DNA of 55,492 nucleotides from positions 1-55,492 of the forward strand of contig JANQKI010000097.1 in the NCBI GenBank assembly GCA_028281165.1, given 5' to 3'. A program made the translations under genes and the position numbers. Origin of the DNA: Opitutaceae bacterium. GTDB lineage: Bacteria > Verrucomicrobiota > Verrucomicrobiia > Opitutales > Opitutaceae. The notes under the pieces are model-generated. The model ran no database searches. It saw only the letters and a program-made list of their open reading frames with translations, and was not told the origin of the DNA. Shown here piece after piece: positions 45,304 through 53,687 of this stretch. Positions within the stretch are counted from its first letter, which is position 1, and every line of letters begins with the position of its first letter.

Positions 45304-45963
45304 ATGTTCTCTTTGGGAGCTATGCGACCGCATGTATCTAAAATCCTCCCATTCTTACACCGAGCAGGGGGGAAATTCGTGGAAATCGGAGCGCGTGATG
45401 GCGGGAAGGAAAGTTTCACTCTTTATTTGGAACGAGCCTTGGGCTGGGAAGGACTGCTTATCGAGCCTTGGCCACATCTATTCCATAAGTGCCGCAAGAA
45501 ACGAAATCACAGTACAGCTTTGAATGTAGCTGCAGTCGACCAATGGCTAAACGATTCGTACATCGAAGTCGTTGGAATGCCGCCCGATGTCTCAATCCGA
45601 GCGGAACTCCGACGCGAAGCAAAAGAGAGGATCACGGGAAAACCGATAAAGCCTCCTGAACGCAATCCGAAGCGCCGGAAAATATCCTACGTCACTACAA
45701 ACTCGCTGGAGAACATTCTACAAAAGGCTGAATTCGAAAGAGATTTCGAGCTGTTGCTTCTAAATCTAGATGGATACGAAAACAACGCTCTTGAAGGCAT
45801 GAATTTTGATATCTACAAGCCAACCTTTATTGCGGTTTGCTCGCGAATCGCTTCAAGCGCGTCTCTGATTCTACCAAACTACTACGAAAAAATCGCAACT
45901 TCGCGACATAATGCAAAGTCTCGATTGTCACTGTACCGCTATACTGATTACAGTGCAAACTAA
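45304..45963 (+). CDS. FkbM-like SAM-dependent methyltransferase
   Basis: 219 residues from ATG 45304, supported by a GAGGAG sequence ten bases upstream; a TTG at 45250 would add 18 basic residues. The fold is visible as FVEIGARDGGKESFTLYLERALGWEGLLIEPWP (motif I and nucleotide part) and LLLLNLDGYENNALEGMNF (compare the DVEGxExxVLxG of FkbM). It may methylate a surface sugar or lipid. The usual Asp-Val-Glu-Gly of motif IV is Leu-Asp-Gly-Tyr, which is divergent, so activity is not certain. Confidence 0.72.
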   Translation: MFSLGAMRPHVSKILPFLHRAGGKFVEIGARDGGKESFTLYLERALGWEGLLIEPWPHLFHKCRKKRNHSTALNVAAVDQWLNDSYIEVVGMPPDVSIRAELRREAKERITGKPIKPPERNPKRRKISYVTTNSLENILQKAEFERDFELLLLNLDGYENNALEGMNFDIYKPTFIAVCSRIASSASLILPNYYEKIATSRHNAKSRLSLYRYTDYSAN

Positions 45964-45983
45964 GCGCTACGTTTACGCGATGT

Positions 45984-47342
45984 TCAGTCTTGCTGCTGAG
46001 CCTTGCGCTTTAACTCTTTCCATCGATTAAGTCGGTCCTCAATAGCCACCTCATCGCCAACCCGCTTTGGCTCATAGAATGATTTAGGCTCCAGTAGGTA
46101 TTCCTGACCGGAAACATTCTCAGGGAAGGAGTGACTGTAAGCATAATCTTTCGAATGTCCCAGAGCTTTGGATACTTGCCCTCCACTGTCTTTGAGCCAA
46201 ACAGGAACCTCCTGAACGGGCTCCTCGGCAATGGCTCTTTTTGCCTCCTGTAAAGCTTTGTACGAACTGTTGCTTTTGGGAGCCATGGCCATGTAGACAA
46301 CGCAGTGAGCTAAATTCAATTCACACTCGGGCAAACCAACAAACTCGCAGGCTTGCTGCGTAGCCACGGCAAGAGGCAGGGCATGACAATCGGCCAATCC
46401 AACATCCTCAGAGGCGAGAATAATAAGTCGACGAGCTATAAAGCGAGGATCCTCGCCACCAGCCAACATCTTTGCTAACCAATAGAGAGCAGCGTCCGGA
46501 TCACCTCCACGCATGCTCTTAATGAAAGCGGAAATCGTGTTGTAATGTTCGTCTTCGTCAGCATCGTAGCGAATCTGTCGTTCCGCAGCAAATACGGCAA
46601 TTTCTTCAGATGTAATTTCCTCCTGCGGTTCCAAACCTAGGGCAATCACTTCCAGCGCGTTTAATGCGCGACGCAAATCGCCATCACAAAGCTTAGCCAA
46701 ATCTTTGAGCGTCTTGTCATCCACGGTATGCTCTCGCTCGCCTAAACCCCGCTCGCCGTCTTCGAGAGACCGTCTCATAACAGATACGATGATTTCAGTC
46801 GAGTGAGCCTCTAAACGGAACAGATGGCTCCGACTAACCAGAGGAGCGTTGACATAAAATCCCGGATTGTGGGTCGTCGCTCCAATCAGGCGAATATGAC
46901 CCGCCTCGACATCCGGCAAAAGGAGATCCTGCTGCGCTTTGTTGAAGCGATGGATCTCGTCGATAAATAAAATAGTATCCTTCGTTTCAATACGTCGAGC
47001 CAAAGCAAGGATCTGTCGCAGCTCAGCGACATTCGACATCACCGCATTGATCCGAACGAATCGATTCTGCGTCTCGCCGGCAATGGCTTCAGCGATACTC
47101 GTCTTGCCCGAGCCCGGGGGGCCATAGAACAAGAGACTTCCGAACGAGTTCGTTTTAACAAGCCGAGGTAGAAGTTTCCCTTCGCTAAGAATGTGATCCT
47201 GACCGACTACATCCGATAGCTTCCTAGGTCGCATTCTTGCAGCCAAAGGTAGATTTCTGGAGCTCGTTTTCCCATCAGCTGCGCTTGAAGCGATAAAGTC
47301 CATCTCCTCTTCTCCGCTAAAAAGATTTCCCTGAGGTTCCAT
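45984..47342 (-). CDS. rarA: Replication-associated recombination protein A (AAA+ ATPase)
   Basis: 452 residues. The Walker A is GPPGSGKT at 74-81, Walker B is ILFIDEIHRF near 123, with sensor GATTHNP and arginine-finger region. The C-terminal clamp-loader-like part includes ASEDVGLADCHALPLA and VYMAMAPKSNSSY, specific to RarA/MgsA. It acts at stalled replication forks. It is divergent from thiD; starts are separated by a few dozen bases. Confidence 0.95.
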   Translation of the reverse strand: MEPQGNLFSGEEEMDFIASSAADGKTSSRNLPLAARMRPRKLSDVVGQDHILSEGKLLPRLVKTNSFGSLLFYGPPGSGKTSIAEAIAGETQNRFVRINAVMSNVAELRQILALARRIETKDTILFIDEIHRFNKAQQDLLLPDVEAGHIRLIGATTHNPGFYVNAPLVSRSHLFRLEAHSTEIIVSVMRRSLEDGERGLGEREHTVDDKTLKDLAKLCDGDLRRALNALEVIALGLEPQEEITSEEIAVFAAERQIRYDADEDEHYNTISAFIKSMRGGDPDAALYWLAKMLAGGEDPRFIARRLIILASEDVGLADCHALPLAVATQQACEFVGLPECELNLAHCVVYMAMAPKSNSSYKALQEAKRAIAEEPVQEVPVWLKDSGGQVSKALGHSKDYAYSHSFPENVSGQEYLLEPKSFYEPKRVGDEVAIEDRLNRWKELKRKAQQQD

Positions 47343-47404
47343 TATTGAAACAGATTAAAGCAAAACGTTGCTTGACCACAAGCAACTCTCTAGCCTGCTT
47401 GAAA

Positions 47405-48214
47405 ATGGCTGTTACTGAAAAATCGTCGCTGGCGGCTCCTGTGGCTATGACCATCGCCGGATCCGATTCTGGATCGAATGCAGGCGTGCAAGCTGATCTT
47501 CTCACCTTCGCAGCCAATCAAGTCTACGGAGTCTGCGCCATTACCTGCCTGACCGCCCAAAATCCAAATGGTGTTACGCGTATCGAGCCAATGGATAACG
47601 CGTTCGTTCAAGAGCAGGCCGATAGAGTGATGGAATACTTCAATCCAGCCGCTATCAAAACGGGCATGCTGTTCTCAGAAGGGATCATTCGATCTGCAAT
47701 TGAATTCATTAAAGCCAATCCTCAACTGAAGGTCGTCATCGATCCTGTGATGGTAGCGAGCAGCGGGGCAGTTTTACTCAAACCTGAAGCCGTAGAACTC
47801 ACAAAAAAAGAGCTTATCCCACTAGCCGACATTATAACGCCAAATTTGGACGAGGGAGCCATTTTGCTAGGATCGCCAATAGAATCGAGCGATAATCTTG
47901 TAGCAGCAACAAAGGAATTAGCCAAGCAGTACGGAGTAACTGTATTCCTAAAAGGAGGACATCTGAAGGATGCCGAATTGCTTGATGCCCTCGCAACGCC
48001 GGAAGGCGACTTTGAAACCTACACTCAAAAACGTATCGAATCGATAGATACTCACGGTAGTGGTTGTACAATAAGCGCAGCCATTGCAGCCAATTTTGCC
48101 AAAGGCAAAGACACCTCAGAAGCCGTTGCCTCTGCCAGATCCTATTTAAGACAAGGCATGGAATCACCTGTCTTCTTGTCGGGAATCCCATTCATTAATC
48201 ACTTCCCCAAGTGA
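47405..48214 (+). CDS. thiD: Hydroxymethylpyrimidine/phosphomethylpyrimidine kinase
   Basis: 269 residues from the ATG at 47405; a TTG at 47345 would add 20 residues and would almost abut the rarA start. It has the ribokinase-like fold with MTIAGSDSGSNAGVQADL, the typical IKTGML, VIDPVMVASSGA, LITPNLDEGAILLG-like (here IITPNLDEGA) and DTHGSGCTISAAIAA anion hole. It phosphorylates HMP twice in thiamine synthesis. I found no TPP riboswitch in its short leader. Its stop overlaps comEC (GTGA). Confidence 0.95.
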   Translation: MAVTEKSSLAAPVAMTIAGSDSGSNAGVQADLLTFAANQVYGVCAITCLTAQNPNGVTRIEPMDNAFVQEQADRVMEYFNPAAIKTGMLFSEGIIRSAIEFIKANPQLKVVIDPVMVASSGAVLLKPEAVELTKKELIPLADIITPNLDEGAILLGSPIESSDNLVAATKELAKQYGVTVFLKGGHLKDAELLDALATPEGDFETYTQKRIESIDTHGSGCTISAAIAANFAKGKDTSEAVASARSYLRQGMESPVFLSGIPFINHFPK

Positions 48215-49845
48215 GCGCGGCGTCGATCTTCGCTCGTTCGCCCCTACTCTGGCTTCTGCTTCCTTTTTCAGCAGGAATCGCAACGGCTCATATCGGAAAG
48301 GTCCCATTCTCCTTCGTACTCGCCATTTTCTCTCTTACGAGCGTTGTACTTTCCTACTTGGTATCCAAAAAGGAAAGTACAGTAGTCTGGAAAACGTTAG
48401 TGATCCTAGCCCTATTTTCAGCAGGCATACTACGCTTTTCAATTGCGCAGCGAGGGCCATCAGCTCGGGACGATCTTCCATCGCGAGAAGCCCAGGTAAA
48501 ACTGGAAATCAAGCAAGTCTTCTACCAGGACAATGACCGTGTAGCTGGTCTGGGAAGCGTTGCCTCTTCAAAAACGCACTTAGCTGACCTACAGGATGAA
48601 AACGTATACTTTAGCGTACAAGCCAAACAACTAGCGACTGAAATCACAAAGGGGTCAACCATTGAAGCAATCGGCATCCTATCGCCTCTAGCAAAATCGA
48701 ATATCGACACCGGATTTTCGGATTATTTGAAAAAGCGAGGCATATCGCGCATTTTGCACCGAGGATCGGTTTTAAGTCTTATTTCGCGACCTGAAGGAAT
48801 TGATCGTTTCGCAGCCGTTGCCGCAAATTGGATACAAGAAGCCCTCGAAGCTGGACTGGATTCACAAGCTTCCTATGCGAGAACTTACAAGGCAATGATG
48901 CTGGGTTTGAAAAACGAACTCCTTCCTGAACAAAAAGACGCCTTTCTGAAAAACGGAGCCATGCATCTCTTCGCTGTTAGCGGGCTCCATGTTGGTGTCA
49001 TTGCGGCTTGCATACATTCTTTGCTACTATTGATCCGTATCCCTAAAAACTGGATACCCATTCCAAGCTTGATTTTGATTGCTCTCTTTTGTGTGGCAAC
49101 GGGCGGAGCGACATCAACCTGGAGAGCGACGACTATGATCGCCTGCTTTTATTTCTGCCAGAACTTAAGGCGTCAGCCATCGGCAATAAACGCGCTAGCT
49201 CTGTCAGCTTTAATCTGTCTTTGTGTAAGCCCCAACCAACTATTCATGGCTGGTTTCCAGATGTCCTACGCTACGGTTGCCGCCATACTGCTGTACGGCG
49301 TGCCTCTGGCTAATCGTGTTCAGCGCATTTGGAATCCCTATGCCAATCTGCCGCGACAATATTGGGGACCGTTTAGAGAAGCGTATGTCTCCACATTGCG
49401 AGGAATCCTAAATCTCGCTTGCATTGGCTTTGCAGCCTTCCTCTCTTCCACAGCGCTTGGAATGCTTTATTTTAAAATATTCCCGAGCTTTGGGCTGCTC
49501 TCGAACATATTGATTCTGCCCATTGCCTCTTTGGCGATTATTGCTGGCTTCTGCTCCATTGCCGTTTCCATTGTCGGTCTGACAAGTATCACCATTCTAT
49601 TCAATCACGCGGCAGCCCTGCTTTTGTCATTTATTGAAGGCCTGCTCAGGCGGATCGCGAGTATTCAAGGGTCGCACATCGTCATGGATTCCCATCACCC
49701 ATTTTTGATTCTAAGCTTTTTCGCTATTGTGATGGCGATGTTAACTATTGGCTATGATCGCCGCTGGAAATGGGGAGTCAAATGGATGCTAGCTTTGCCA
49801 GTCGCATCAGGTATGACCGCATTTCTGATTGCTTCACTGAGTTGA
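48211..49845 (+). CDS. comEC: ComEC/Rec2-family DNA uptake channel, short form
   Basis: 544 residues, with start GTG overlapping thiD. An N-terminal extracytoplasmic domain (about 60-190, DUF4131-like) precedes a polytopic Competence domain (about 210-510) with GAMHLFAVSGLHVGV and FQMSYATVAAILL. In natural transformation this is the inner-membrane channel for single-stranded DNA. The metallo-beta-lactamase-like nuclease domain that many homologues have at the C-terminus is absent here. No other competence genes are in the window. Confidence 0.9.
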   Translation: MSAASIFARSPLLWLLLPFSAGIATAHIGKVPFSFVLAIFSLTSVVLSYLVSKKESTVVWKTLVILALFSAGILRFSIAQRGPSARDDLPSREAQVKLEIKQVFYQDNDRVAGLGSVASSKTHLADLQDENVYFSVQAKQLATEITKGSTIEAIGILSPLAKSNIDTGFSDYLKKRGISRILHRGSVLSLISRPEGIDRFAAVAANWIQEALEAGLDSQASYARTYKAMMLGLKNELLPEQKDAFLKNGAMHLFAVSGLHVGVIAACIHSLLLLIRIPKNWIPIPSLILIALFCVATGGATSTWRATTMIACFYFCQNLRRQPSAINALALSALICLCVSPNQLFMAGFQMSYATVAAILLYGVPLANRVQRIWNPYANLPRQYWGPFREAYVSTLRGILNLACIGFAAFLSSTALGMLYFKIFPSFGLLSNILILPIASLAIIAGFCSIAVSIVGLTSITILFNHAAALLLSFIEGLLRRIASIQGSHIVMDSHHPFLILSFFAIVMAMLTIGYDRRWKWGVKWMLALPVASGMTAFLIASLS

Positions 49846-49866
49846 ACTATCCTATAGCCAATATTT

Positions 49867-50148
49867 ATGAAATCCGCATACGAACTCGCAATGGAACGCT
49901 TTGATGATGGGGATGAAGGCAAGAAGAAACCTCTGACCGACGAGCAAAAAGAGCAACTAGCTGAGATTGACGAAAAGTTCAAAGCCAAGATCGCTGAGCG
50001 AGAAATCTTCCTGAACGGCAAACTCAACGAGGCCCTCTCGAAAGGGCAAATCACGGACGCTGAAGATATCAAGAAACAGCTAGCAAGTGAGAAAAATCGT
50101 CTCGAGGAGGATCGCGAACACGAAAAAGATAAAGTGAGGAATCAGTAG
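49867..50148 (+). CDS. Small charged coiled-coil protein of unknown function
   Basis: 93 residues, extremely charged, with a long predicted helix (KPLTDEQKEQLAEIDEKFKAKIAEREIF). It has no signal peptide or Cys and I recognise no family. It starts 21 bases after comEC in the same direction and may share the transcript. The start ATG is the first and gives a sensible amphipathic helix. Confidence 0.72.
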   Translation: MKSAYELAMERFDDGDEGKKKPLTDEQKEQLAEIDEKFKAKIAEREIFLNGKLNEALSKGQITDAEDIKKQLASEKNRLEEDREHEKDKVRNQ

Positions 50149-50181
50149 TTTCCTGCACAAGTAGAATTTCAAGGGAGCCGG

Positions 50182-50688
50182 CTAGTTCGAACTCTCAGCG
50201 CTATCAGATTTTTTGGCCTTGGAGTAGCGATTGACTGTTTCCTGCACAGCCTTGGTTTCGCTCGGGCGAGAAACCGTAGTGATTTTCGCGCGCTTCATCA
50301 TCTCAAGCTCAAGAGCCTGCTTGTATGCTTTTCGAAATTCCTCTCGCGACATGATCTCGTTCCACGCTGCTGGCTTTTCGCTCTTTATAGACGCCTCTCT
50401 GGGCAGATCAATTCTTGCCGAAATCGAACTTTCTCCAGGCGTAGTGGTGGCTCTACTACCAGAAACAGATCCCATGCCTTGAGCTGATTTCGCATCTAAG
50501 CGAATCACTTTAGATTTGTAGCGCCTGTCCTGATATTTTTTCAAAGTATCAGCTGAATTGACACTTGGCTGAATAATACGGGGTTTTGCTTTTTTACTAG
50601 TATCCACCTTACCAGTGGCCGCATAGCTCAAGCCTCCTAACAAAAACGGGAGAATACAGGCCAATAATTTTAGGGTCCAAGTTTTCAC
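50182..50688 (-). CDS. Secreted protein of unknown function
   Basis: 168 residues. Signal peptide MKTWTLKLLACILPFLLGGLSYA; the remainder is basic and rich in Ser, Lys and Arg, with a helical region REEFRKAYKQALELEMMKR. I recognise no domain. It lies four bases after the stop of the ThyX-like gene on the same strand, so it is probably cotranscribed; a functional link is not evident. Confidence 0.7.
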   Translation of the reverse strand: MKTWTLKLLACILPFLLGGLSYAATGKVDTSKKAKPRIIQPSVNSADTLKKYQDRRYKSKVIRLDAKSAQGMGSVSGSRATTTPGESSISARIDLPREASIKSEKPAAWNEIMSREEFRKAYKQALELEMMKRAKITTVSRPSETKAVQETVNRYSKAKKSDSAESSN

Positions 50689-50692
50689 GACA

Positions 50693-52039
50693 TCACTCCG
50701 GCTCCGCGGTACCTTCGACCACCCACTCCTTTGCTTCCGGCACTTGCTTATAAAACTCGGCTAGCGCTTTGCTCAAGTGTTCCGCGTAGCGATAGTGCGC
50801 TCCCAAACCGGTTCGTAGTTCAGCCTCATAGATAAATTTATCGGCATGAGTCGAATGTTCAAAAGGAGTCTGGCTTCCTAACATTAAGCCATAGACATAG
50901 GATGGCTCGCCTAGATCCAAGAGCTTTTCAAGATACGCCGTTTGCCGATCAAGGAAAGTCTTGTGAGAAACTGCGTCGATCTCAGCGGGCAGATAAAAGC
51001 CTGCCTGAATACAAGGGGTGTAGCGATGTCCAGTGCGGTGACGATTCAAATCTCTCAGTTCCGCAATCGCCATGTTGTTCCAAGCGAAGGAAACGCGCAT
51101 CCGTCTTATCGAGGTACCACAGTATCCGTATCGGTTTCCTCGGTACCTTAAACCGTCGGATACGTCTTGCGACTCGTGTAAAAACGGAGGAGTCGAACTA
51201 TCAACGCTTACCCAAATTTCGTCTTCCAAGTTTTCAGAAGATAAACGAGCTTTGCCCAATTCCAAACTTGCAGCAAATTCTCTCTGGCATTGTTCCTCGT
51301 AAGATTTTTCCGCCTGGCTATGCTTGATCAAGCGAGGCGAGAATTTCATCAACTCGTTTCGCAAAGCATCAGCCACCGTTTGAGCTTCCTTCTGAGGCAT
51401 TGAGGCCAGGTGCTTAACCGTCTGAGCCCACATTCGAGCGCTCATGACCAACGCCAAATTCGTTTTAGTAGCCAGTGGTATGAAATATCGAGCCCGATCT
51501 AACGCATAGTTCTTGCGCATGCGTTTGAGGACTTTTTCAGGAGTTCCCTCCGGAGCTCTCACCACTTCCGGGTTGTCTACGGCAATCGTATCGAGTCGCT
51601 TGTATTCAGATTCATAACATTCGAAAGCTTCAGCTATCAACTCCATCCACTCCTCCGTTAGGTCGGGAGGTACGCCCAACTCGTCAGCAGTTGGAACGTT
51701 CTCAGGATTCATAGTGATATAGCGAGTGCTGGATTCCTGCCCATCCGACATTTGAGAAATCTCGAAGAGCTTGTAGGCCAGCCACATCGAAACATCGTCG
51801 ATCGCCATAGCGATGCCTCCTGTAAGACCGCCAATCGATGCATGTCCATAGTCGACGAACTTCAAAATACGATCAATCGACTTTTCCGGATTGGCGAGAT
51901 CGACCTTCTCCATGATTTTGCCAATACCTTGATTGCTGCGCGAATAACGCGCCAGCACAGAGGCCAGGAGCTCAGGGGTTACTTTGAACTCGTTCTCAGC
52001 TTCGGGTGGGGGTGTGATGGCAAGACCAGAGACTTTCAT
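50693..52039 (-). CDS. Two-domain ThyX-like FAD-dependent thymidylate synthase
   Basis: 448 residues from the ATG at 52039 (TTG at 52051 adds four). Single-domain ThyX is about 220-270, and here two ThyX-like halves are fused. The N-half has GHASIG, GQESSTRY (about 100-107) where the ThyX signature ends SxRY, then ARYFIPLATKTNLALVMSARMW. The C-half has LNRHRTGHRY (about 331-340), matching the RHR start of RHRxxSxxExSxRY, and FIYEAELRTGLGAHYRYAEH. Each half keeps only part of the signature, so the active site may be built from both. It would make dTMP with FAD and NADPH. thyA is not in the window. Confidence 0.8.
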   Translation of the reverse strand: MKVSGLAITPPPEAENEFKVTPELLASVLARYSRSNQGIGKIMEKVDLANPEKSIDRILKFVDYGHASIGGLTGGIAMAIDDVSMWLAYKLFEISQMSDGQESSTRYITMNPENVPTADELGVPPDLTEEWMELIAEAFECYESEYKRLDTIAVDNPEVVRAPEGTPEKVLKRMRKNYALDRARYFIPLATKTNLALVMSARMWAQTVKHLASMPQKEAQTVADALRNELMKFSPRLIKHSQAEKSYEEQCQREFAASLELGKARLSSENLEDEIWVSVDSSTPPFLHESQDVSDGLRYRGNRYGYCGTSIRRMRVSFAWNNMAIAELRDLNRHRTGHRYTPCIQAGFYLPAEIDAVSHKTFLDRQTAYLEKLLDLGEPSYVYGLMLGSQTPFEHSTHADKFIYEAELRTGLGAHYRYAEHLSKALAEFYKQVPEAKEWVVEGTAEPE

Positions 52040-52149
52040 ACGACGCAACAAAAATTTCAGCTAAGATTCAAAGATTAGACAAGCCTCGGAACGTAAAACG
52101 AATCCAAAAGAGGCAAGCTCGAGACGTTGTTGCGGTAAAACCTCTTCGA

Positions 52150-53670
52150 CTAGCTTCCTGCAAGCCAACTGCCAAGTGGCGACTGGTAGAATCCGAGCAA
52201 CGCTGTTCCAATAATGGCGACAAGAAGGGTAAGCTTGCCAAAAAATCCCAGAGTAGAACCTGGAATAGGCTCGTCCTTAGCCTCCTCTTCCTCGTCCAGG
52301 AATTTCCAGATTTCGAAGAATGCGTATTTGAGCCAGCCAAAGTAATAATAAATGGATACAACAACGCCAATGATCGCAACGACAAGGAGGCTGTAGAGTT
52401 CCGCTTCCAAAGCAGCAACGAAAATGAGGAGCTTGCCAATGAATCCTGCCAACGGAGGAATTCCAGCAAGCGAGCCAATTCCAATAGCTAGTACCATTCC
52501 CAAGAAACCGTTCTTCTTAGAAAGATCGGCAAAATCGTCTAAGGTAAGTTCCGTCTCGTCTTCCTTTGGCATGTGTACCATCACACCGAATACAGCCATT
52601 GAAGCCAGAAGGTAGGCAAAGAGGTAGAAAAGAATGGCGGTCAGAGCCAAGTCTACCGTCAGAGAAGCAACAACGCCGATTAAAAGAAAACCGGCATGAG
52701 AAACTCCTGAGAGACCGATGAGACGTTTAACATTACGTTGAGTCAGCGCTCCGAAGTTGCCGAAAAGAATCGTCAGTATGGCGATACCGGTAAGCAGAGG
52801 CACTAGCCAATCGCTAAGCGGCCCAAAGACATTGACCAAGTTGATCAGCATGGCAAATCCAGCAGCCTTTGAAGCAATGGCTAGAAAGGCGGTCGTCGGA
52901 ATCGGCGCCCCTTGGTAAACGTCGGGTATCCAAATCTGGAAAGGGAACGCCCCAATCTTAAAAGCTACTCCAGATATGACGAGCAACATGCCGATCAGGG
53001 CCATCTCGTCGGTCGGATTGGCTTCGAGAAAGGCTTTAAGATTCGCAAAGTTAAGCGAATCTGCGCTCGAACCAGCAAGGGCAGGATTGCTAGCGGCTCC
53101 ATAAAGCAGAACAATGCCGAAAAGCAGGATCGAGGAACTCAAAGCTCCCATTATCAAATACTTTAGACCTGCCTCTAACGATAAAGCGCTGTTTCTGTAA
53201 TAACTAACCAAAACATAAAACCCAACCGTAGCCGTTTCCAAAGCTACGAAGAGCATCACGAAATGGTTGGCCTGAGCCAGCAGCATCAAAGAGGCGGTAA
53301 TAACCAGGGTAATATGGAAAAACTCGATACGCGGTAGCGTCTTGTTCGCTAAGCTTACCATGCCCAAGTAGCTGACGAAGATCGAAGCTATCAGAAAAAA
53401 GACGCGAAACGCTTGCCCCATAGGACCGAGCGACAGCATGCCTCCAAAAAACTCGCCACTGCAGCATCCGACTGGATCGATAAAAAGGATATAACCTAAA
53501 ACAACCAATTGCCCGACAATCGCGATTCTAGGGATCAGGCCGTGAGCGAATTTTGGCAGAATGACTTCTAAAGCAAGCAAAGCCAGGGCTAGAACACCCA
53601 AGATCAGCTCTGGATAGATTGAGCCCCAGCTATTGGTTTCTGCGATTTGCTGTAGTGTTTCCGTGGACAT
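52150..53670 (-). CDS. nuoN: NADH-quinone oxidoreductase subunit N
   Basis: 506 residues, about 14 membrane helices. It has the antiporter-like core with the typical GAFPFQIWIPDVYQGAP and RNVKRLIGLSGVSHAGFLLIG segments. It is a proton-pumping subunit of respiratory complex I. It follows nuoM after 17 bases, the standard order. Its C-terminus ends in short helix SPLGSWLAGS. Confidence 0.96.
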   Translation of the reverse strand: MSTETLQQIAETNSWGSIYPELILGVLALALLALEVILPKFAHGLIPRIAIVGQLVVLGYILFIDPVGCCSGEFFGGMLSLGPMGQAFRVFFLIASIFVSYLGMVSLANKTLPRIEFFHITLVITASLMLLAQANHFVMLFVALETATVGFYVLVSYYRNSALSLEAGLKYLIMGALSSSILLFGIVLLYGAASNPALAGSSADSLNFANLKAFLEANPTDEMALIGMLLVISGVAFKIGAFPFQIWIPDVYQGAPIPTTAFLAIASKAAGFAMLINLVNVFGPLSDWLVPLLTGIAILTILFGNFGALTQRNVKRLIGLSGVSHAGFLLIGVVASLTVDLALTAILFYLFAYLLASMAVFGVMVHMPKEDETELTLDDFADLSKKNGFLGMVLAIGIGSLAGIPPLAGFIGKLLIFVAALEAELYSLLVVAIIGVVVSIYYYFGWLKYAFFEIWKFLDEEEEAKDEPIPGSTLGFFGKLTLLVAIIGTALLGFYQSPLGSWLAGS

Positions 53671-53687
53671 TTGTATCCAAAATTCGG

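Noticed and set aside
47343-47404. A TPP riboswitch before thiD
   Set aside because: The leader is only about 60 bases, and none of the conserved THI-box elements is present.
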